Shown: positions 25,633 through 34,787, numbered from the stretch's first letter. The stretch is 64,000 bases of DNA from an uncultured Cyclobacteriaceae bacterium (GCA_937146645.1 CAKZRQ010000013.1:1-64000); one strand, 5' to 3'. The notes: generated by a model not told the origin, from the sequence alone. A program made the numbers and translations.

Positions 25633-26286
25633 TCAATTCACCACAAGTGCCTCCACCACAATATTTGCTATGGACCAAGATTCATCACATATGGGATCTG
25701 GATTGCCCTCCTGTCTAAGCTCATCACGAAGAACAATGTCTATGTCATTGTTCGTATGTTCTACTAATTTTGTAATACTATATTGAGTGGTGTAATTTTC
25801 AAAAGCTCCGAACAGGCAAAGTCCTGGCATATTAGTCCTGACGGCTCCTGTCTTTGGTTCATTTTGCCGCGCGTAATTATCTGGATAGGATTGATAAAGA
25901 CAAAAAAGAGACTCACAAGGAGAATTTGAAAAAGTTGTACGAATCACCTCATTTTGATCAATTTCCATTATCCAATAATCAGGTCCAGATTGGTTGTCAT
26001 CTGGATTTCCATCCCAACTATCATGGGTCAAAATGTCAATAGTTACCCTCATTATGTTGTGGGATGGTAATCCATCGAGCCTCAACCTAATCTCCTCGTT
26101 ATTATAAAAACCAGAAACGGTATCCTCCTGAAAAACGAATAATCTTGCCCCATCGAAACCTTCCAAATTCAAATCTGAAAAATCGTTTGAGTATACAACT
26201 ATCGAAGACTCTAATGTATCCGTACAACCAAACGTAAAGAGAATTGGTAAAACTATAAGCTGCCTCAGCCAACGATTAAACTTCAT
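25633..26286 (-). CDS. Lipoprotein of unknown function, first gene of the Wzi operon
   Basis: 217 residues. Signal LIVLPILFTFGC with lipobox Cys21. The mature part is beta-rich with several Asp/Asn-Gly turns (DSWDGNPDDNQSGPDYW) and a Cys-pair region (CESLFCLYQS), suggesting a disulphide-bonded extracytoplasmic domain. No family recognised. Its stop is followed after two bases by the Wzi-family ATG, so the two are very likely translated from one message and may act together at the outer membrane. Confidence 0.65.
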   Translation of the reverse strand: MKFNRWLRQLIVLPILFTFGCTDTLESSIVVYSNDFSDLNLEGFDGARLFVFQEDTVSGFYNNEEIRLRLDGLPSHNIMRVTIDILTHDSWDGNPDDNQSGPDYWIMEIDQNEVIRTTFSNSPCESLFCLYQSYPDNYARQNEPKTGAVRTNMPGLCLFGAFENYTTQYSITKLVEHTNNDIDIVLRDELRQEGNPDPICDESWSIANIVVEALVVN

Positions 26287-26357
26287 GTACTTTTAATAGA
26301 AAAGTGCTCTACAAATAAACAAAAAACAACGATATCTACAGGGATTAAGCTTTTGTT

Positions 26358-26390
26358 TTTGACCCAACTCGTCGACAATTGCTATTTTTG
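26358..26390 (+). promoter_or_regulatory. Bacteroidota-type promoter of wecB
   Basis: TTTG at 26358-26361, a 21-base spacer, and TATTTTTG at 26383-26390, an exact TAnnTTTG. The wecB ATG is at 26408, giving an estimated leader of about 10 bases. Confidence 0.55.
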
Positions 26391-26407
26391 ATTTTTTACA
26401 CTCAAAC

Positions 26408-27499
26408 ATGGCCAAATTTACCTTAGTAGCAGGAGCAAGACCAAATTTCATGAAGATTGCTCCAATCATTCATGCTTTACAGAAGGCTAAAAGAAATAAT
26501 CCCAATCTCAGCTATCGCCTCGTTCATACTGGGCAGCATTATGACAAAAAAATGTCAGGAGATTTCTTCGAACAACTGAACATACCTAAGCCGGATGCCA
26601 ACCTTGGAGGTGGTGGTGGTACCCAGGCAGAGCAAACAGCATCTATAATGGTTGCCTTTGAAAAGGAGTTGATTGAAAATCCCTGTGACCTCGTTTTGGT
26701 TGTAGGAGATGTCACTTCTACCCTAGCCTGCTCCATCGCTGCCAAGAAACTGAAAATCGATGTAGCTCACGTAGAAGGTGGCATTCGGTCAGGTGATCTT
26801 GGGATGCCTGAGGAGATCAACCGCATGGTAACCGATTCCATAACCGATCATTTCTTTACTACCTCGGAGATTGCCAATAACAATCTAAGGAAATTAGGTT
26901 TTCGGGAGGATCAGATTCATTACGTGGGTAACACCATGATTGACACCCTCAAGGCCCAAATGCCAAGATTTCGGCAACCAGAAGGAGAGATATTTGATGG
27001 TTTAGAAAAGAAAGGCTATTTCATCATGACCATGCATAGGCCTGCAAATGTAGATCAGGAGCAGCAACTCAAAGCTATGCTTGATGCTATTTTGGAAGGA
27101 ACCAGAGGCCTTCCAATAATTTTTCCGGTACATCCAAGAACTGCTAAAATCCTGGGGACCCTGGGTATAGATGCTCCTAATCTCCACCTATGCGAACCCT
27201 TAGGGTATTTAGAATTCAATTATTTGGTTCGGAATGCCAAGGCGGTGATTACCGATTCAGGGGGTATCACAGAGGAAGCATCTGTAATGAATGTTCCTTG
27301 CATTACTCTACGTGACAATACCGAAAGAGCGGAGACTATTCATTTGGGAACCAATGAACTTGTGGGCACAGACCCTGAAAAATTAAGGCCATACCTGGAC
27401 CAAGTCATGGAAGGTAACTGGAAGGAATATCAGGGCATTCCGTTATGGGATGGGAAAACAGCTGAGCGAATCGTTGACATATTGCTTTCCGCATATTAA
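26408..27499 (+). CDS. wecB: UDP-N-acetylglucosamine 2-epimerase (non-hydrolysing)
   Basis: 363 residues. The family sequence is clear: GARPNFMKIAPIIHAL at the start, RLVHTGQHYDKKMS, VVGDVTSTLACS, VAHVEGGIRSGD, MPEEINRMVTD and the second-domain loop VITDSGGITEEASVMNVPC. It interconverts UDP-GlcNAc and UDP-ManNAc, feeding ManNAc-containing surface glycans or capsule. A cupin gene (DUF985) follows with no spacer (TAA/ATG adjacent), a frequently co-transcribed but functionally uncertain pair. A strong Bacteroidota promoter lies just upstream. Confidence 0.96.
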   Translation: MAKFTLVAGARPNFMKIAPIIHALQKAKRNNPNLSYRLVHTGQHYDKKMSGDFFEQLNIPKPDANLGGGGGTQAEQTASIMVAFEKELIENPCDLVLVVGDVTSTLACSIAAKKLKIDVAHVEGGIRSGDLGMPEEINRMVTDSITDHFFTTSEIANNNLRKLGFREDQIHYVGNTMIDTLKAQMPRFRQPEGEIFDGLEKKGYFIMTMHRPANVDQEQQLKAMLDAILEGTRGLPIIFPVHPRTAKILGTLGIDAPNLHLCEPLGYLEFNYLVRNAKAVITDSGGITEEASVMNVPCITLRDNTERAETIHLGTNELVGTDPEKLRPYLDQVMEGNWKEYQGIPLWDGKTAERIVDILLSAY

Positions 27500-27982
27500 A
27501 TGGATAATCAAGAGAGAATAAAATATCTGGTTGAAAAACTTGGGCTTCTACCCCATCCTGAAGGTGGGTTTTACAAAGAAACCTATAGATCAACTGAGTC
27601 AATCAGTACTTCAAATGGAGATAGAAATCTCATGACTTCTATTTTCTTTCTTCTCACCTCTGAAAATGTAAGTCATTTCCATAGAATTAAAAGTGATGAA
27701 CACTGGTATTTCCATGAAGGCAGTCCCTTGACCATCCATACACTAGATTCAAATGGACATAGCCAATTCAAATTAGGGACCGTATCAGAGGGTCATAGTC
27801 CTCATCACTTGGTTAAAAAAGAGGTGATTTTTGGAAGTACGGTGGATTCACCCGACAGCTATGCCCTAGTTTCATGCGCTGTCGCACCTGGTTTTGATTT
27901 CACTGATTTTGAGCTTTTCAATGCAGAGGATCTGCTAAAACAGTATCCGTCCCATTCGGAAATTATCCAGCGATTAACATAA
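27500..27982 (+). CDS. DUF985 cupin protein
   Basis: 160 residues. GLLPHPEGGFYKETYRS is the N-terminal signature of DUF985 cupins; the double-stranded beta-helix core shows FHRIKSDEHWYFHEGSPL and later PGFDFTDFELF. The His and Glu residues in the first could bind a metal, and the fold is that of small metal- or sugar-binding cupins. Its ATG directly follows the wecB stop. The real substrate is unknown, though the position suggests a role around nucleotide sugars or as an accessory protein. A terminator follows. Confidence 0.88.
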   Translation: MDNQERIKYLVEKLGLLPHPEGGFYKETYRSTESISTSNGDRNLMTSIFFLLTSENVSHFHRIKSDEHWYFHEGSPLTIHTLDSNGHSQFKLGTVSEGHSPHHLVKKEVIFGSTVDSPDSYALVSCAVAPGFDFTDFELFNAEDLLKQYPSHSEIIQRLT

Positions 27983-27986
27983 AAAA

Positions 27987-28006
27987 AGCCCCGATAAATC
28001 GGGGCT
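27987..28006. terminator. Bidirectional rho-independent terminator
   Basis: Stem AGCCCCGA (27987-27994) / TCGGGGCT (27999-28006), loop TAAA, preceded by A7 and followed by CTTTT. It separates the wecB unit from the convergent TonB receptor gene. Confidence 0.85.
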
Positions 28007-28033
28007 CTTTTACTCTCAACTATCTACACTCTC

Positions 28034-30916
28034 TTAGAAAGAAAATGCAACCCTAAAACTGATTTCGGTTCCAGGAGCAAGACTCGTAAAGATTTGATCC
28101 TGAGCCTGGAAAGATTGGAATACCAATTCTCTCTTTGAATTCAAAATGTTCTGAACTCCAAAACCAGCTTTGATTCTCTCATCCGCTCCGAATGACTTAT
28201 TCATATTAAAGTTCAAGCTATGGAATGGAACGGTAAAATTATCTGTCTGATTTCTAAAACCTACGAAGTTTAAAGTAGGTCCCTGAACATTATAGAATAG
28301 ACCAGCATCCCAGCCCTTGCCATAATCAATATAGCTAAGACCTGTATTGATGATATAAGGCGCTTGACCAGCCATATCTCGTGTGTCGTCAATGGTTTCT
28401 CCTTCTTTAGCCGCAAGGCTTCTGGAAATAAATTCTGACTCAGACATTCTAATCTGAGACTCAGTAATAGTAACGTTTGTATTCCAGCTAAACTTCTCTA
28501 AAGCAGGTGACAATAATTCAAGAGATTGTCTGAATTCAAATTCAAGACCTGCAACAGTTCCATCTCCCACATTTCTTGGCTGGAAAGATCCAGGATCAGA
28601 AATAAACTGAACGATTTCGATTGGTCGGTCAAAGGTCTTGTAGAATGCACTCACAGAAACCATTCTACCTCTTTGCTGAAATGCTTCCCATCTCAAGTCG
28701 AAATTATTGATTCGAGTAGGTGTCAAGTTACCATCCCAAAGCACATCCTGTCCACCATTAGTCGTTTCTGTGAAGAGACCTCCAATAAAGGTTCTACCGG
28801 TAATTGGGTCAAGAATCTCTGCAAAAGACAATTCCTTAAAAGAAGGTCGTGCGATTGTTCTGGTTGCAGAGAATCGAAGGTTTTGATTATCCTTAATTGC
28901 AAGGATCAAATTTAAAGTAGGGAAGAAATCAGTTTCATTAAGAACCTCATCATTATCTAGAATAATAGTTCCATTCTGGTTGGTACCTGTATATCGCTGC
29001 ACATAATTCTCCATTCTCAAACCAACCACAGCCTTCAAGTTCTCCAAAGGATTGAATTCCGTAGAAATATAGGCACCTATATTATTCACATTAGAAGAGA
29101 ATGCATTCGGATTGTTAGGAATAAAACCAGGGTTATATCGAACACCATTGATGTTACCTGGATTCACAAGATTTTCATCATTGAAGATTTCATTAGGATC
29201 TCCAGTGAACTCGGTACTTCCTGTTGGAAACTGGAAGTTTTGGATATCGAAATCTCGAGTCTTATAAGTATATGATCCTCCGAACTTAATTTTTGAGTCT
29301 CTTTCCCAAATTTTCAACTCACGAGTTAGATCAGCCCTACTTGCGACGTTGTATTCCTCTAGGAATCTCCAGATTCGCTCTGGAAGACCTGCTTCGGTTC
29401 CTATGGTATTGCCAGGTAATCTGAATCTTGAAAAGCGAATATCCGGATCGTTAATTACCGAGCGAGTTGGAGATACTTTCCAGTTCAACGCCCACTCTCC
29501 GTTGTTAAATAGGTGATCACCCGCCAAAAGAATGTTGGTCATTGAACGCTCAGAATATTCAAGGTTATATTGAGCCGCCTCGAAGTTTGCTCCCAAGTTC
29601 GTATTGATAAAATTAAAGATACCAGCCTTTGACTCTCCATTCTGTAAATGCATGAAGTTCATTCTCAGTTTTGAGAAACCCTTTTTCATTGCAATACCAG
29701 CCATTCCACCAAGCAATACATTATTCACACCGTAATCACCTCTCTGGCGCTCTAATGGCTCGAGCTCAAATTGATTTGGGTCACTAGGCTTTCCAAATAG
29801 ATTGAACTGTGCGTCCTTATAATACTCGGTTTCGTTTTTGTAGGTCAAAGCCACATTATACCCCCAGGTAGTATTTGGTCTGACAAGCTGATCACCAAGG
29901 GAAAAGCTTAGCCCAAGGTCCATTAGATTTGACCCTCTCATGCCACCCATGGTCTTATTAAAGTCACCAAGTATCCTTTGATACTCCTGACCTTGAGGAC
30001 CATTTGGATTTGATACAAAGTCCACATACTGCGGTATATCTGTTCTCCCTCCGGTGGGAATATCCCTAGTCCCGTCATCGAAACCTAACCAATCGGTATT
30101 ACCTCCGTCGTAAGAGATATAATCTGGATTGAAGTGCATAGATGGATTAAGACCACCACTAATGCCAACACTAAATATTTTTTCCTCTGGGAAGTCTTTA
30201 GTTGCTATGTCAACCACACCTCCCGTGAAGTCTGCAGGAAGATCTGCAGTGAATGATTTGGAGACGATAATATTATCGATCACATTGGTTGGGAAGATAT
30301 CCATTTGAATGGTATTTCGGTCCGGGTCCAAACCTGGAATATCCACGCCATTAAGAACGGTCTTAGTGTATCTGTCACCAAGCCCTCTTACATATATGTA
30401 TTTACCACCTTCGATGGAGACACCTGTTACTCTTTTTACAGCGGATGCTGCATCTCCATCACCTATTTGCTTAAAGGTGTTTGAAGAAATACCATCTACG
30501 AGCTGGGGAGCATTTCTTTTCACAGACATAAGTGCTGCCTCAGTTGTTCGGATTACAGTAGAAGAAACCACAACGGTTTCTAATTCTGAAGCCTCTTCTG
30601 CCATCAAAATGTCTGGAATAATGGTCACCTCGTCTGCAGTAACTACCACATCTGTTAGGGTTACTGTAGAATAAGAAATATAGGAGATTTGAAGTGAATA
30701 AGTTCCTGGGGCCACTTTAACCTCGAACTTTCCATCCAGGTCAGTTACTGCTCCAGTTGAAGTTTCTTTTACTAAAACAGAAACTCCAATAAGAGTTTCT
30801 CCAGTAGCTTCTTCATAAATGGTTCCTCTAATGGTTCCATTTTGTGCGATTGCAAATGCCACTATAAACTGGGACAACACAATCAGGGCTAGGGTGAGTG
30901 TTCTTTTCTTGAACAT
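28034..30916 (-). CDS. TonB-dependent outer-membrane receptor (first copy)
   Basis: 960 residues. Order: signal peptide (LALIVLSQFIVAFAIA), an N-terminal carboxypeptidase-regulatory-like domain (IRGTIYEEATGETLIGVSV ... LDGKFEVKVAPGTYSLQISY), a plug domain (KYIYVRGLGDRYTKTVLNG, NIIVSKSFTADLPADFTGG), then a large beta-barrel ending in the terminal strand EISFRVAFSF. It takes a ligand through the outer membrane using TonB energy. The 3' neighbour on the same strand side (31017) is upstream in transcription: a lipoprotein with a beta-helix fold, so a two-gene uptake unit of unknown substrate is likely. A SusD partner is not present. Confidence 0.9.
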   Translation of the reverse strand: MFKKRTLTLALIVLSQFIVAFAIAQNGTIRGTIYEEATGETLIGVSVLVKETSTGAVTDLDGKFEVKVAPGTYSLQISYISYSTVTLTDVVVTADEVTIIPDILMAEEASELETVVVSSTVIRTTEAALMSVKRNAPQLVDGISSNTFKQIGDGDAASAVKRVTGVSIEGGKYIYVRGLGDRYTKTVLNGVDIPGLDPDRNTIQMDIFPTNVIDNIIVSKSFTADLPADFTGGVVDIATKDFPEEKIFSVGISGGLNPSMHFNPDYISYDGGNTDWLGFDDGTRDIPTGGRTDIPQYVDFVSNPNGPQGQEYQRILGDFNKTMGGMRGSNLMDLGLSFSLGDQLVRPNTTWGYNVALTYKNETEYYKDAQFNLFGKPSDPNQFELEPLERQRGDYGVNNVLLGGMAGIAMKKGFSKLRMNFMHLQNGESKAGIFNFINTNLGANFEAAQYNLEYSERSMTNILLAGDHLFNNGEWALNWKVSPTRSVINDPDIRFSRFRLPGNTIGTEAGLPERIWRFLEEYNVASRADLTRELKIWERDSKIKFGGSYTYKTRDFDIQNFQFPTGSTEFTGDPNEIFNDENLVNPGNINGVRYNPGFIPNNPNAFSSNVNNIGAYISTEFNPLENLKAVVGLRMENYVQRYTGTNQNGTIILDNDEVLNETDFFPTLNLILAIKDNQNLRFSATRTIARPSFKELSFAEILDPITGRTFIGGLFTETTNGGQDVLWDGNLTPTRINNFDLRWEAFQQRGRMVSVSAFYKTFDRPIEIVQFISDPGSFQPRNVGDGTVAGLEFEFRQSLELLSPALEKFSWNTNVTITESQIRMSESEFISRSLAAKEGETIDDTRDMAGQAPYIINTGLSYIDYGKGWDAGLFYNVQGPTLNFVGFRNQTDNFTVPFHSLNFNMNKSFGADERIKAGFGVQNILNSKRELVFQSFQAQDQIFTSLAPGTEISFRVAFSF

Positions 30917-31016
30917 TACTATGATAGGTTTTTGTACAGCAATTTTGATTGATTTCTAAATAAGGAAAGGAAGTGGCCTTGCAAACCTCTCCCTTTCCAT
31001 TTAGAAATAGTTGAGT

Positions 31017-32537
31017 TTAGAAATCGTCTAGCTCTCCAGCTGCGGAAGCCCAAGACCATCCAGCAAATACAGATACATCTGCACCTGAAAGAGGTGTGGT
31101 TACATCAGCCGCATGAACGTCCGTTCCATTTTTAAATACTTCAGCAAGTGTAGTAGCTACGCTTGTAGGAAGAGTAGTTTCAAGAATGGCAAACATCAAG
31201 TCACCATTCGCAAAGTTATCTTGAGATTCGTCACCAGAAAGAGAAAAGTCACCTCTTCCGATCTTCTCCATGTCATCATCCAATTCATTTGGACTAGGGA
31301 AGTTGAAGAAATAAATTCCTTCGAATGAACCTCTGGCTCCATCTCTGAAATCTCCAAGCTCCGTGTTTGATCCATCGCCTTTAACAGTACCATTTACCAG
31401 TGTATGACCTGCAAGGTAAGATCCCTCTGGTCCATCAATCTCAAGAGCATGATCGGTTTCAGAACCTGCTATTACAGCAAAGTTTCTTAAAGTCCCTGCC
31501 CAAGCCTGATCTGTATCCAATGCATCATCACCAGCATTCCATACAACAGCATTATCAACGTCTACCGTACCACCGAACCACTCGATTCCGTCATCCTGGT
31601 TACCTACAACTTCTACAAACTCGATTTCAGTAAGTCTACCTACTCCTCCAAGAGTCAAACCATTGATCTCGTTTCCTTCACCAATGTTAGCACCACCGTG
31701 TCGGATAGATACATACTTAAACATACCAGAGTTATCGTCGTCGTCATTTCCTCCATAAAGTCCATTGGTATCTGATGGTGGAATACCTTCGATCTGAGTC
31801 TCAGTTACATCTCCACCTAGAGAACAAGTAGCGTTTCCAAGGATGATTACGCCGCCCCATAGTCCATTGATGTCTGGAGTTAAGTTTGGTGATACGATTT
31901 CACCTGGCTGAATTTGATCAGCGAAAGAAGTGAAGATGATAGGATTATTAGCCTCACCAACTGCGTTGATAGTGGCACCTCTTGCAATGATAAGGGAAGA
32001 AGCATTTGCGCCAGATCCTGCAGAACCTTTAACAATTACGCCAGGCTGGATAGTAAGAGTAGATCCTGCCTCAACAGAAATTCTGCCTTGAAGGATATAA
32101 ACTTTGCCCGTTTCCCAGGTTACATCAGCAGTGATATTTTCAGTTACATTAATCACAGTCTCCTCAGCGTCAACGGTAAGGACGTGAGTTGCAACAGCAA
32201 AATCACCATCTACGTCAGTCACTCGAAATTCAAATACGAGGCTTTTTCCTGCATCTTCTGGCAAAGCAGTATAGGTGAAAGGAGCAGAAGCAGTTGTTCC
32301 AGACAATGGAACAGTTAAGAATGCCGTTCCATCCTTGGTGATAACCAACTCAGCTAAACCATCAGGTGCTGTAGCTGTAGCAGTTACTGGGCCTAAAGTC
32401 TCTCCAACGGCAATATTAGCTGTTGGTGGAATGCCAGAAATGGTTACTCCATTGTCTGGATCTTCATCCTCGTCGCAGCTCGTGAAGCCTATCGCCAGAG
32501 CAGCAAAAATAAAGGTGTGATAAAGTAATTTTTTCAT
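31017..32537 (-). CDS. Lipoprotein with right-handed beta-helix-like C-terminal part
   Basis: 506 residues. Lipoprotein signal FAALAIGFTSC. An Ig-like/FN-type beta region (residues about 30-130) leads to a repeated beta-helix section: AGSTLTIQPGVIVKGSAG, NGLWGGVIILGNATCS, GGVGRLTEIEFVEVVGNQDDG, GNQDDGIEWFGGTVDVDN, as in pectate-lyase-like and parallel beta-helix proteins. The acidic loop GGNDDDDNSG could bind cations. It precedes the TonB receptor gene by about 100 bases and is likely co-transcribed, suggesting a surface binding or processing protein for the receptor. No catalytic triad was recognised. Confidence 0.75.
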   Translation of the reverse strand: MKKLLYHTFIFAALAIGFTSCDEDEDPDNGVTISGIPPTANIAVGETLGPVTATATAPDGLAELVITKDGTAFLTVPLSGTTASAPFTYTALPEDAGKSLVFEFRVTDVDGDFAVATHVLTVDAEETVINVTENITADVTWETGKVYILQGRISVEAGSTLTIQPGVIVKGSAGSGANASSLIIARGATINAVGEANNPIIFTSFADQIQPGEIVSPNLTPDINGLWGGVIILGNATCSLGGDVTETQIEGIPPSDTNGLYGGNDDDDNSGMFKYVSIRHGGANIGEGNEINGLTLGGVGRLTEIEFVEVVGNQDDGIEWFGGTVDVDNAVVWNAGDDALDTDQAWAGTLRNFAVIAGSETDHALEIDGPEGSYLAGHTLVNGTVKGDGSNTELGDFRDGARGSFEGIYFFNFPSPNELDDDMEKIGRGDFSLSGDESQDNFANGDLMFAILETTLPTSVATTLAEVFKNGTDVHAADVTTPLSGADVSVFAGWSWASAAGELDDF

Positions 32538-32683
32538 CGGTTAAAATTGATTTTGTAGTGGTTTGTCCCAATTGGACGCTGCAAAAGTGTATCAATTTCA
32601 CCTAGCCAAAGAATATTTTTAATTATGCTTTTTTTAACAAAGCTTTAGAAATTTAATATTGGATTAATTTTTTTGGCAAAAAA

Positions 32684-32709
32684 AAAGACTTCCCCCACGA
32701 GAAGCCTTT
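32684..32709 (-). terminator. Terminator downstream of the MoxR gene
   Basis: Read leftward: AAAGGCTTC (32709-32701) pairs with GAAGTCTTT (32692-32684) with one G.T pair, an 8-base loop, then a long T run (about nine). It terminates the leftward MoxR transcript. Confidence 0.7.
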
Positions 32710-32726
32710 AAATCTACATTTTTGTG

Positions 32727-33698
32727 TTAATTGAATGTTACCGACTTGTTTATCGGTACTTTTTCCATTAGTATTTTGACGATATCTCGTGTATTAATTC
32801 CGTCTGCTTCGGCTTCATAATTAAGGATAATTCGATGGTTTAATACATCCTCGGCCACTTCCTTAATATCTTCAGGCAATACATAATCTCGACCATCCAG
32901 GAAGGCTATGGCTTTGGAAGCAAGATTCAGATTTATACTCGCTCTTGGGGATACTCCAAACTGAATGTATTTCTTTTCTTCCTTCAGACCATATTGCTCA
33001 GGGAATCTCGTCGCAAACACCAACTCGATGATATAGTGCTCGAGTGGCTCAGCCATCTTCACGGCATTAATCTCATCTCTGATTTCAAAAATATCCTGCT
33101 TAGAAAGAATGGCGTTCACCTCAGAATTGAATTGCATATTCGCCATTCTGCGCATCACCTCCATCTCAGCAGACTTAGAAGGATAGTCGATATGCACCTT
33201 CATCATAAATCTATCCACCTGCGCTTCAGGTAGTGGATATGTTCCTTCCTGATCTACCGGGTTTTGTGTTGCAAGAACAAGAAACGGTCGATCAAGCTGA
33301 TAGGTAGTCTCTCCAATGGTAACCTGCTTTTCCTGCATGGCTTCCAGCAAAGCCGATTGAACTTTTGCAGGAGATCGGTTCACCTCATCCGCAAGAATCA
33401 AATTTGAGAAGATAGGTCCCTTTTTCACTTCAAAGTCAGCTTTCTGCTGATTATAGATCATGGTTCCTACCAAATCAGCTGGCAAGAGGTCCGGGGTAAA
33501 CTGAATTCTATTGAAGTCTAGGTGAAGTACTTTAGCAAGTGTATTAACAGTTAAAGTCTTTGCAAGCCCTGGAACACCTTCCAAAAGAATGTGCCCATTG
33601 GTGAAAAGGCCAATTAACAGTCTATTAACCATTCTCTCCTGGCCGACCACGACTTTCGCGACTTCCTGAATGACTTCCTGAATCTTTTCCTGATGCAT
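32727..33698 (-). CDS. MoxR-family AAA+ ATPase
   Basis: 323 residues, standard length. Walker A LLEGVPGLAKTLTVNTLA, Walker B NLILADEVNRSPAKVQSALLEAMQE, sensor-1 LVLATQNPVDQEGTYPLPEAQVDRF, and the C-terminal arginine-containing LIFATRF-like region near LVFATRFPEQYG. MoxR ATPases remodel protein complexes and are often paired with DUF58 and von Willebrand A genes; none is beside it here. It is monocistronic with a terminator at its 3' side, and the upstream gap of 160 bases to the pseudouridine-synthase gene holds an inverted repeat. Confidence 0.92.
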   Translation of the reverse strand: MHQEKIQEVIQEVAKVVVGQERMVNRLLIGLFTNGHILLEGVPGLAKTLTVNTLAKVLHLDFNRIQFTPDLLPADLVGTMIYNQQKADFEVKKGPIFSNLILADEVNRSPAKVQSALLEAMQEKQVTIGETTYQLDRPFLVLATQNPVDQEGTYPLPEAQVDRFMMKVHIDYPSKSAEMEVMRRMANMQFNSEVNAILSKQDIFEIRDEINAVKMAEPLEHYIIELVFATRFPEQYGLKEEKKYIQFGVSPRASINLNLASKAIAFLDGRDYVLPEDIKEVAEDVLNHRIILNYEAEADGINTRDIVKILMEKVPINKSVTFN

Positions 33699-33820
33699 GT
33701 TGGTTTCGTTTTTAGAGTCTGCTAAAATAGAAGATTAGCTACCAAACCACAATCTTAAATCATTAGCATGGGATACGAATGGATGGATGGTGATTTTAAA
33801 GTTTTTTAAGAATGCTCGTG

Positions 33821-33857
33821 AGTTAACAGTCATCGGTTGCCAGTCAACTTGTTAACT
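33821..33857. repeat. Nested inverted repeat between the RluE-like and MoxR genes
   Basis: Outer arms AGTTAACA (33821-33828) and TGTTAACT (33850-33857) are perfect; an inner stem GTTG (33836-33839) / CAAC (33845-33848) sits inside. No T tract follows on either strand, so a terminator is not supported. It could be an RNA processing site or operator for the MoxR gene. Confidence 0.5.
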
Positions 33858-33861
33858 AGAC

Positions 33862-34464
33862 TCACCTTCTTGTTTTTCGGAAACCCGTAAGGCCAAGCTG
33901 GTGATAAATCATTTTTTCATCCAGCTCTCGCACTTCGCCAGACTGAAACCCTTCGATCGTCAGTTTTTCTATAGACCACCTAACGAGTCTTAAGGTCGGA
34001 AAACCTACAGCTGCGGTCATTTTTCGAACCTGACGATTCTTTCCTTCTATTAAGGTTAATTCAACCCAGGAGTCGGGAACATTTTTTCGATAGCGTATGG
34101 GTGGATTCCTGTCAGGAAGATTTGGATGATCCTTCCTTAGCTTTGCGATAGCAAACTTCGTCTGATAAGGTTTACCATCGACTTTTATCTGAACTCCCTT
34201 AGCCAGGTTTTTTATGGCCTCATCCGTAGGGATTCCTTCCACTTGGGTGAGATAAGTCCTCTGATGGCCAAAGCGGGGATTGAGGAGCTGATTGTTTAAA
34301 AATTTATCGTTGGTGATGAGCAAAAGACCTTCGCTATCTTTATCAAGTCGCCCAACAGGATACACGTCCTTCGGAAAAGAAAAAAGAGAGGCAAGTGTCT
34401 GCCCCTCTCCGCTAAATTGGCTTAAAACCCCGAAAGGTTTATAGATAATAAAGTAGCGTGCCAA
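33862..34464 (-). CDS. RNA pseudouridine synthase of the RsuA/RluE family
   Basis: 200 residues, without an S4 domain, as in RluE-type synthases. The catalytic-loop motif VYPVGRLDKDSEGLLLITND (Asp of GRLDKDSEGL) is present, along with the N-terminal FIIYKPFGVLSQ, LIEGKNRQVRKMTAAVGFPT, and LRLVRWSIEKL. It isomerises a uridine in rRNA, most likely 23S; the exact site cannot be read. The TTG start at 34464 is supported by the conserved N-terminus and lies 7 bases after the small CxxC gene, so both form one operon. Confidence 0.9.
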   Translation of the reverse strand: MARYFIIYKPFGVLSQFSGEGQTLASLFSFPKDVYPVGRLDKDSEGLLLITNDKFLNNQLLNPRFGHQRTYLTQVEGIPTDEAIKNLAKGVQIKVDGKPYQTKFAIAKLRKDHPNLPDRNPPIRYRKNVPDSWVELTLIEGKNRQVRKMTAAVGFPTLRLVRWSIEKLTIEGFQSGEVRELDEKMIYHQLGLTGFRKTRR

Positions 34465-34471
34465 AGCCTTA

Positions 34472-34648
34472 TTAGCTTCCGCAGCCTACGCAATCAATTT
34501 TAGAATCCATTGGTTTCACACCTTTGAGCTTCATCTCAAGGTTATGGATTTGGTCACGAACTTCCATGTCTGCAAACATATCTCCGGTTAGCTGTCCCTT
34601 CAAATCTGCAATCTGCGACTCAAGCTCTTTCAATTGTACTTCGCTCAT
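34472..34648 (-). CDS. Small coiled-coil protein with C-terminal CVGCG motif
   Basis: 58 residues, ATG at 34648. A heptad-like helix (LKELESQIADLKGQLTG then MEVRDQIHNLEMKLKG) suggests a coiled coil; the end is KIDCVGCGS, a CxxC pair suited to metal or redox chemistry. It is immediately upstream of the pseudouridine synthase gene (7-base gap). Too short for many gene callers. I do not recognise a family name; a function in metal binding or ribosome-related chemistry is only a guess. Confidence 0.6.
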   Translation of the reverse strand: MSEVQLKELESQIADLKGQLTGDMFADMEVRDQIHNLEMKLKGVKPMDSKIDCVGCGS

Positions 34649-34766
34649 AAAAAGGTTGTCTTGGTTAAGTGATAGGTTAAAATAATCAATGCCCCGGAAA
34701 AAGCCCGAGAATTTGATATTAGATTTTTTAACAAAAACAGTTCCAATTGAAATTCAGGAGATTAAA

Positions 34767-34787
34767 TTTTTGAACTAAGTTCAAAAA
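34767..34787. promoter_or_regulatory. Perfect 21-bp palindrome, candidate operator
   Basis: TTTTTGAACT, a single A, then AGTTCAAAAA: ten-base perfect arms. It ends 20 bases before the ATG at 34808, the region expected to hold the promoter of the DUF6624 gene, so it may bind a dimeric regulator. Confidence 0.5.

Noticed and set aside
30309..30674. Rightward frame across the TonB receptor gene
   Set aside because: Antisense shadow of a receptor with clear plug and barrel motifs.
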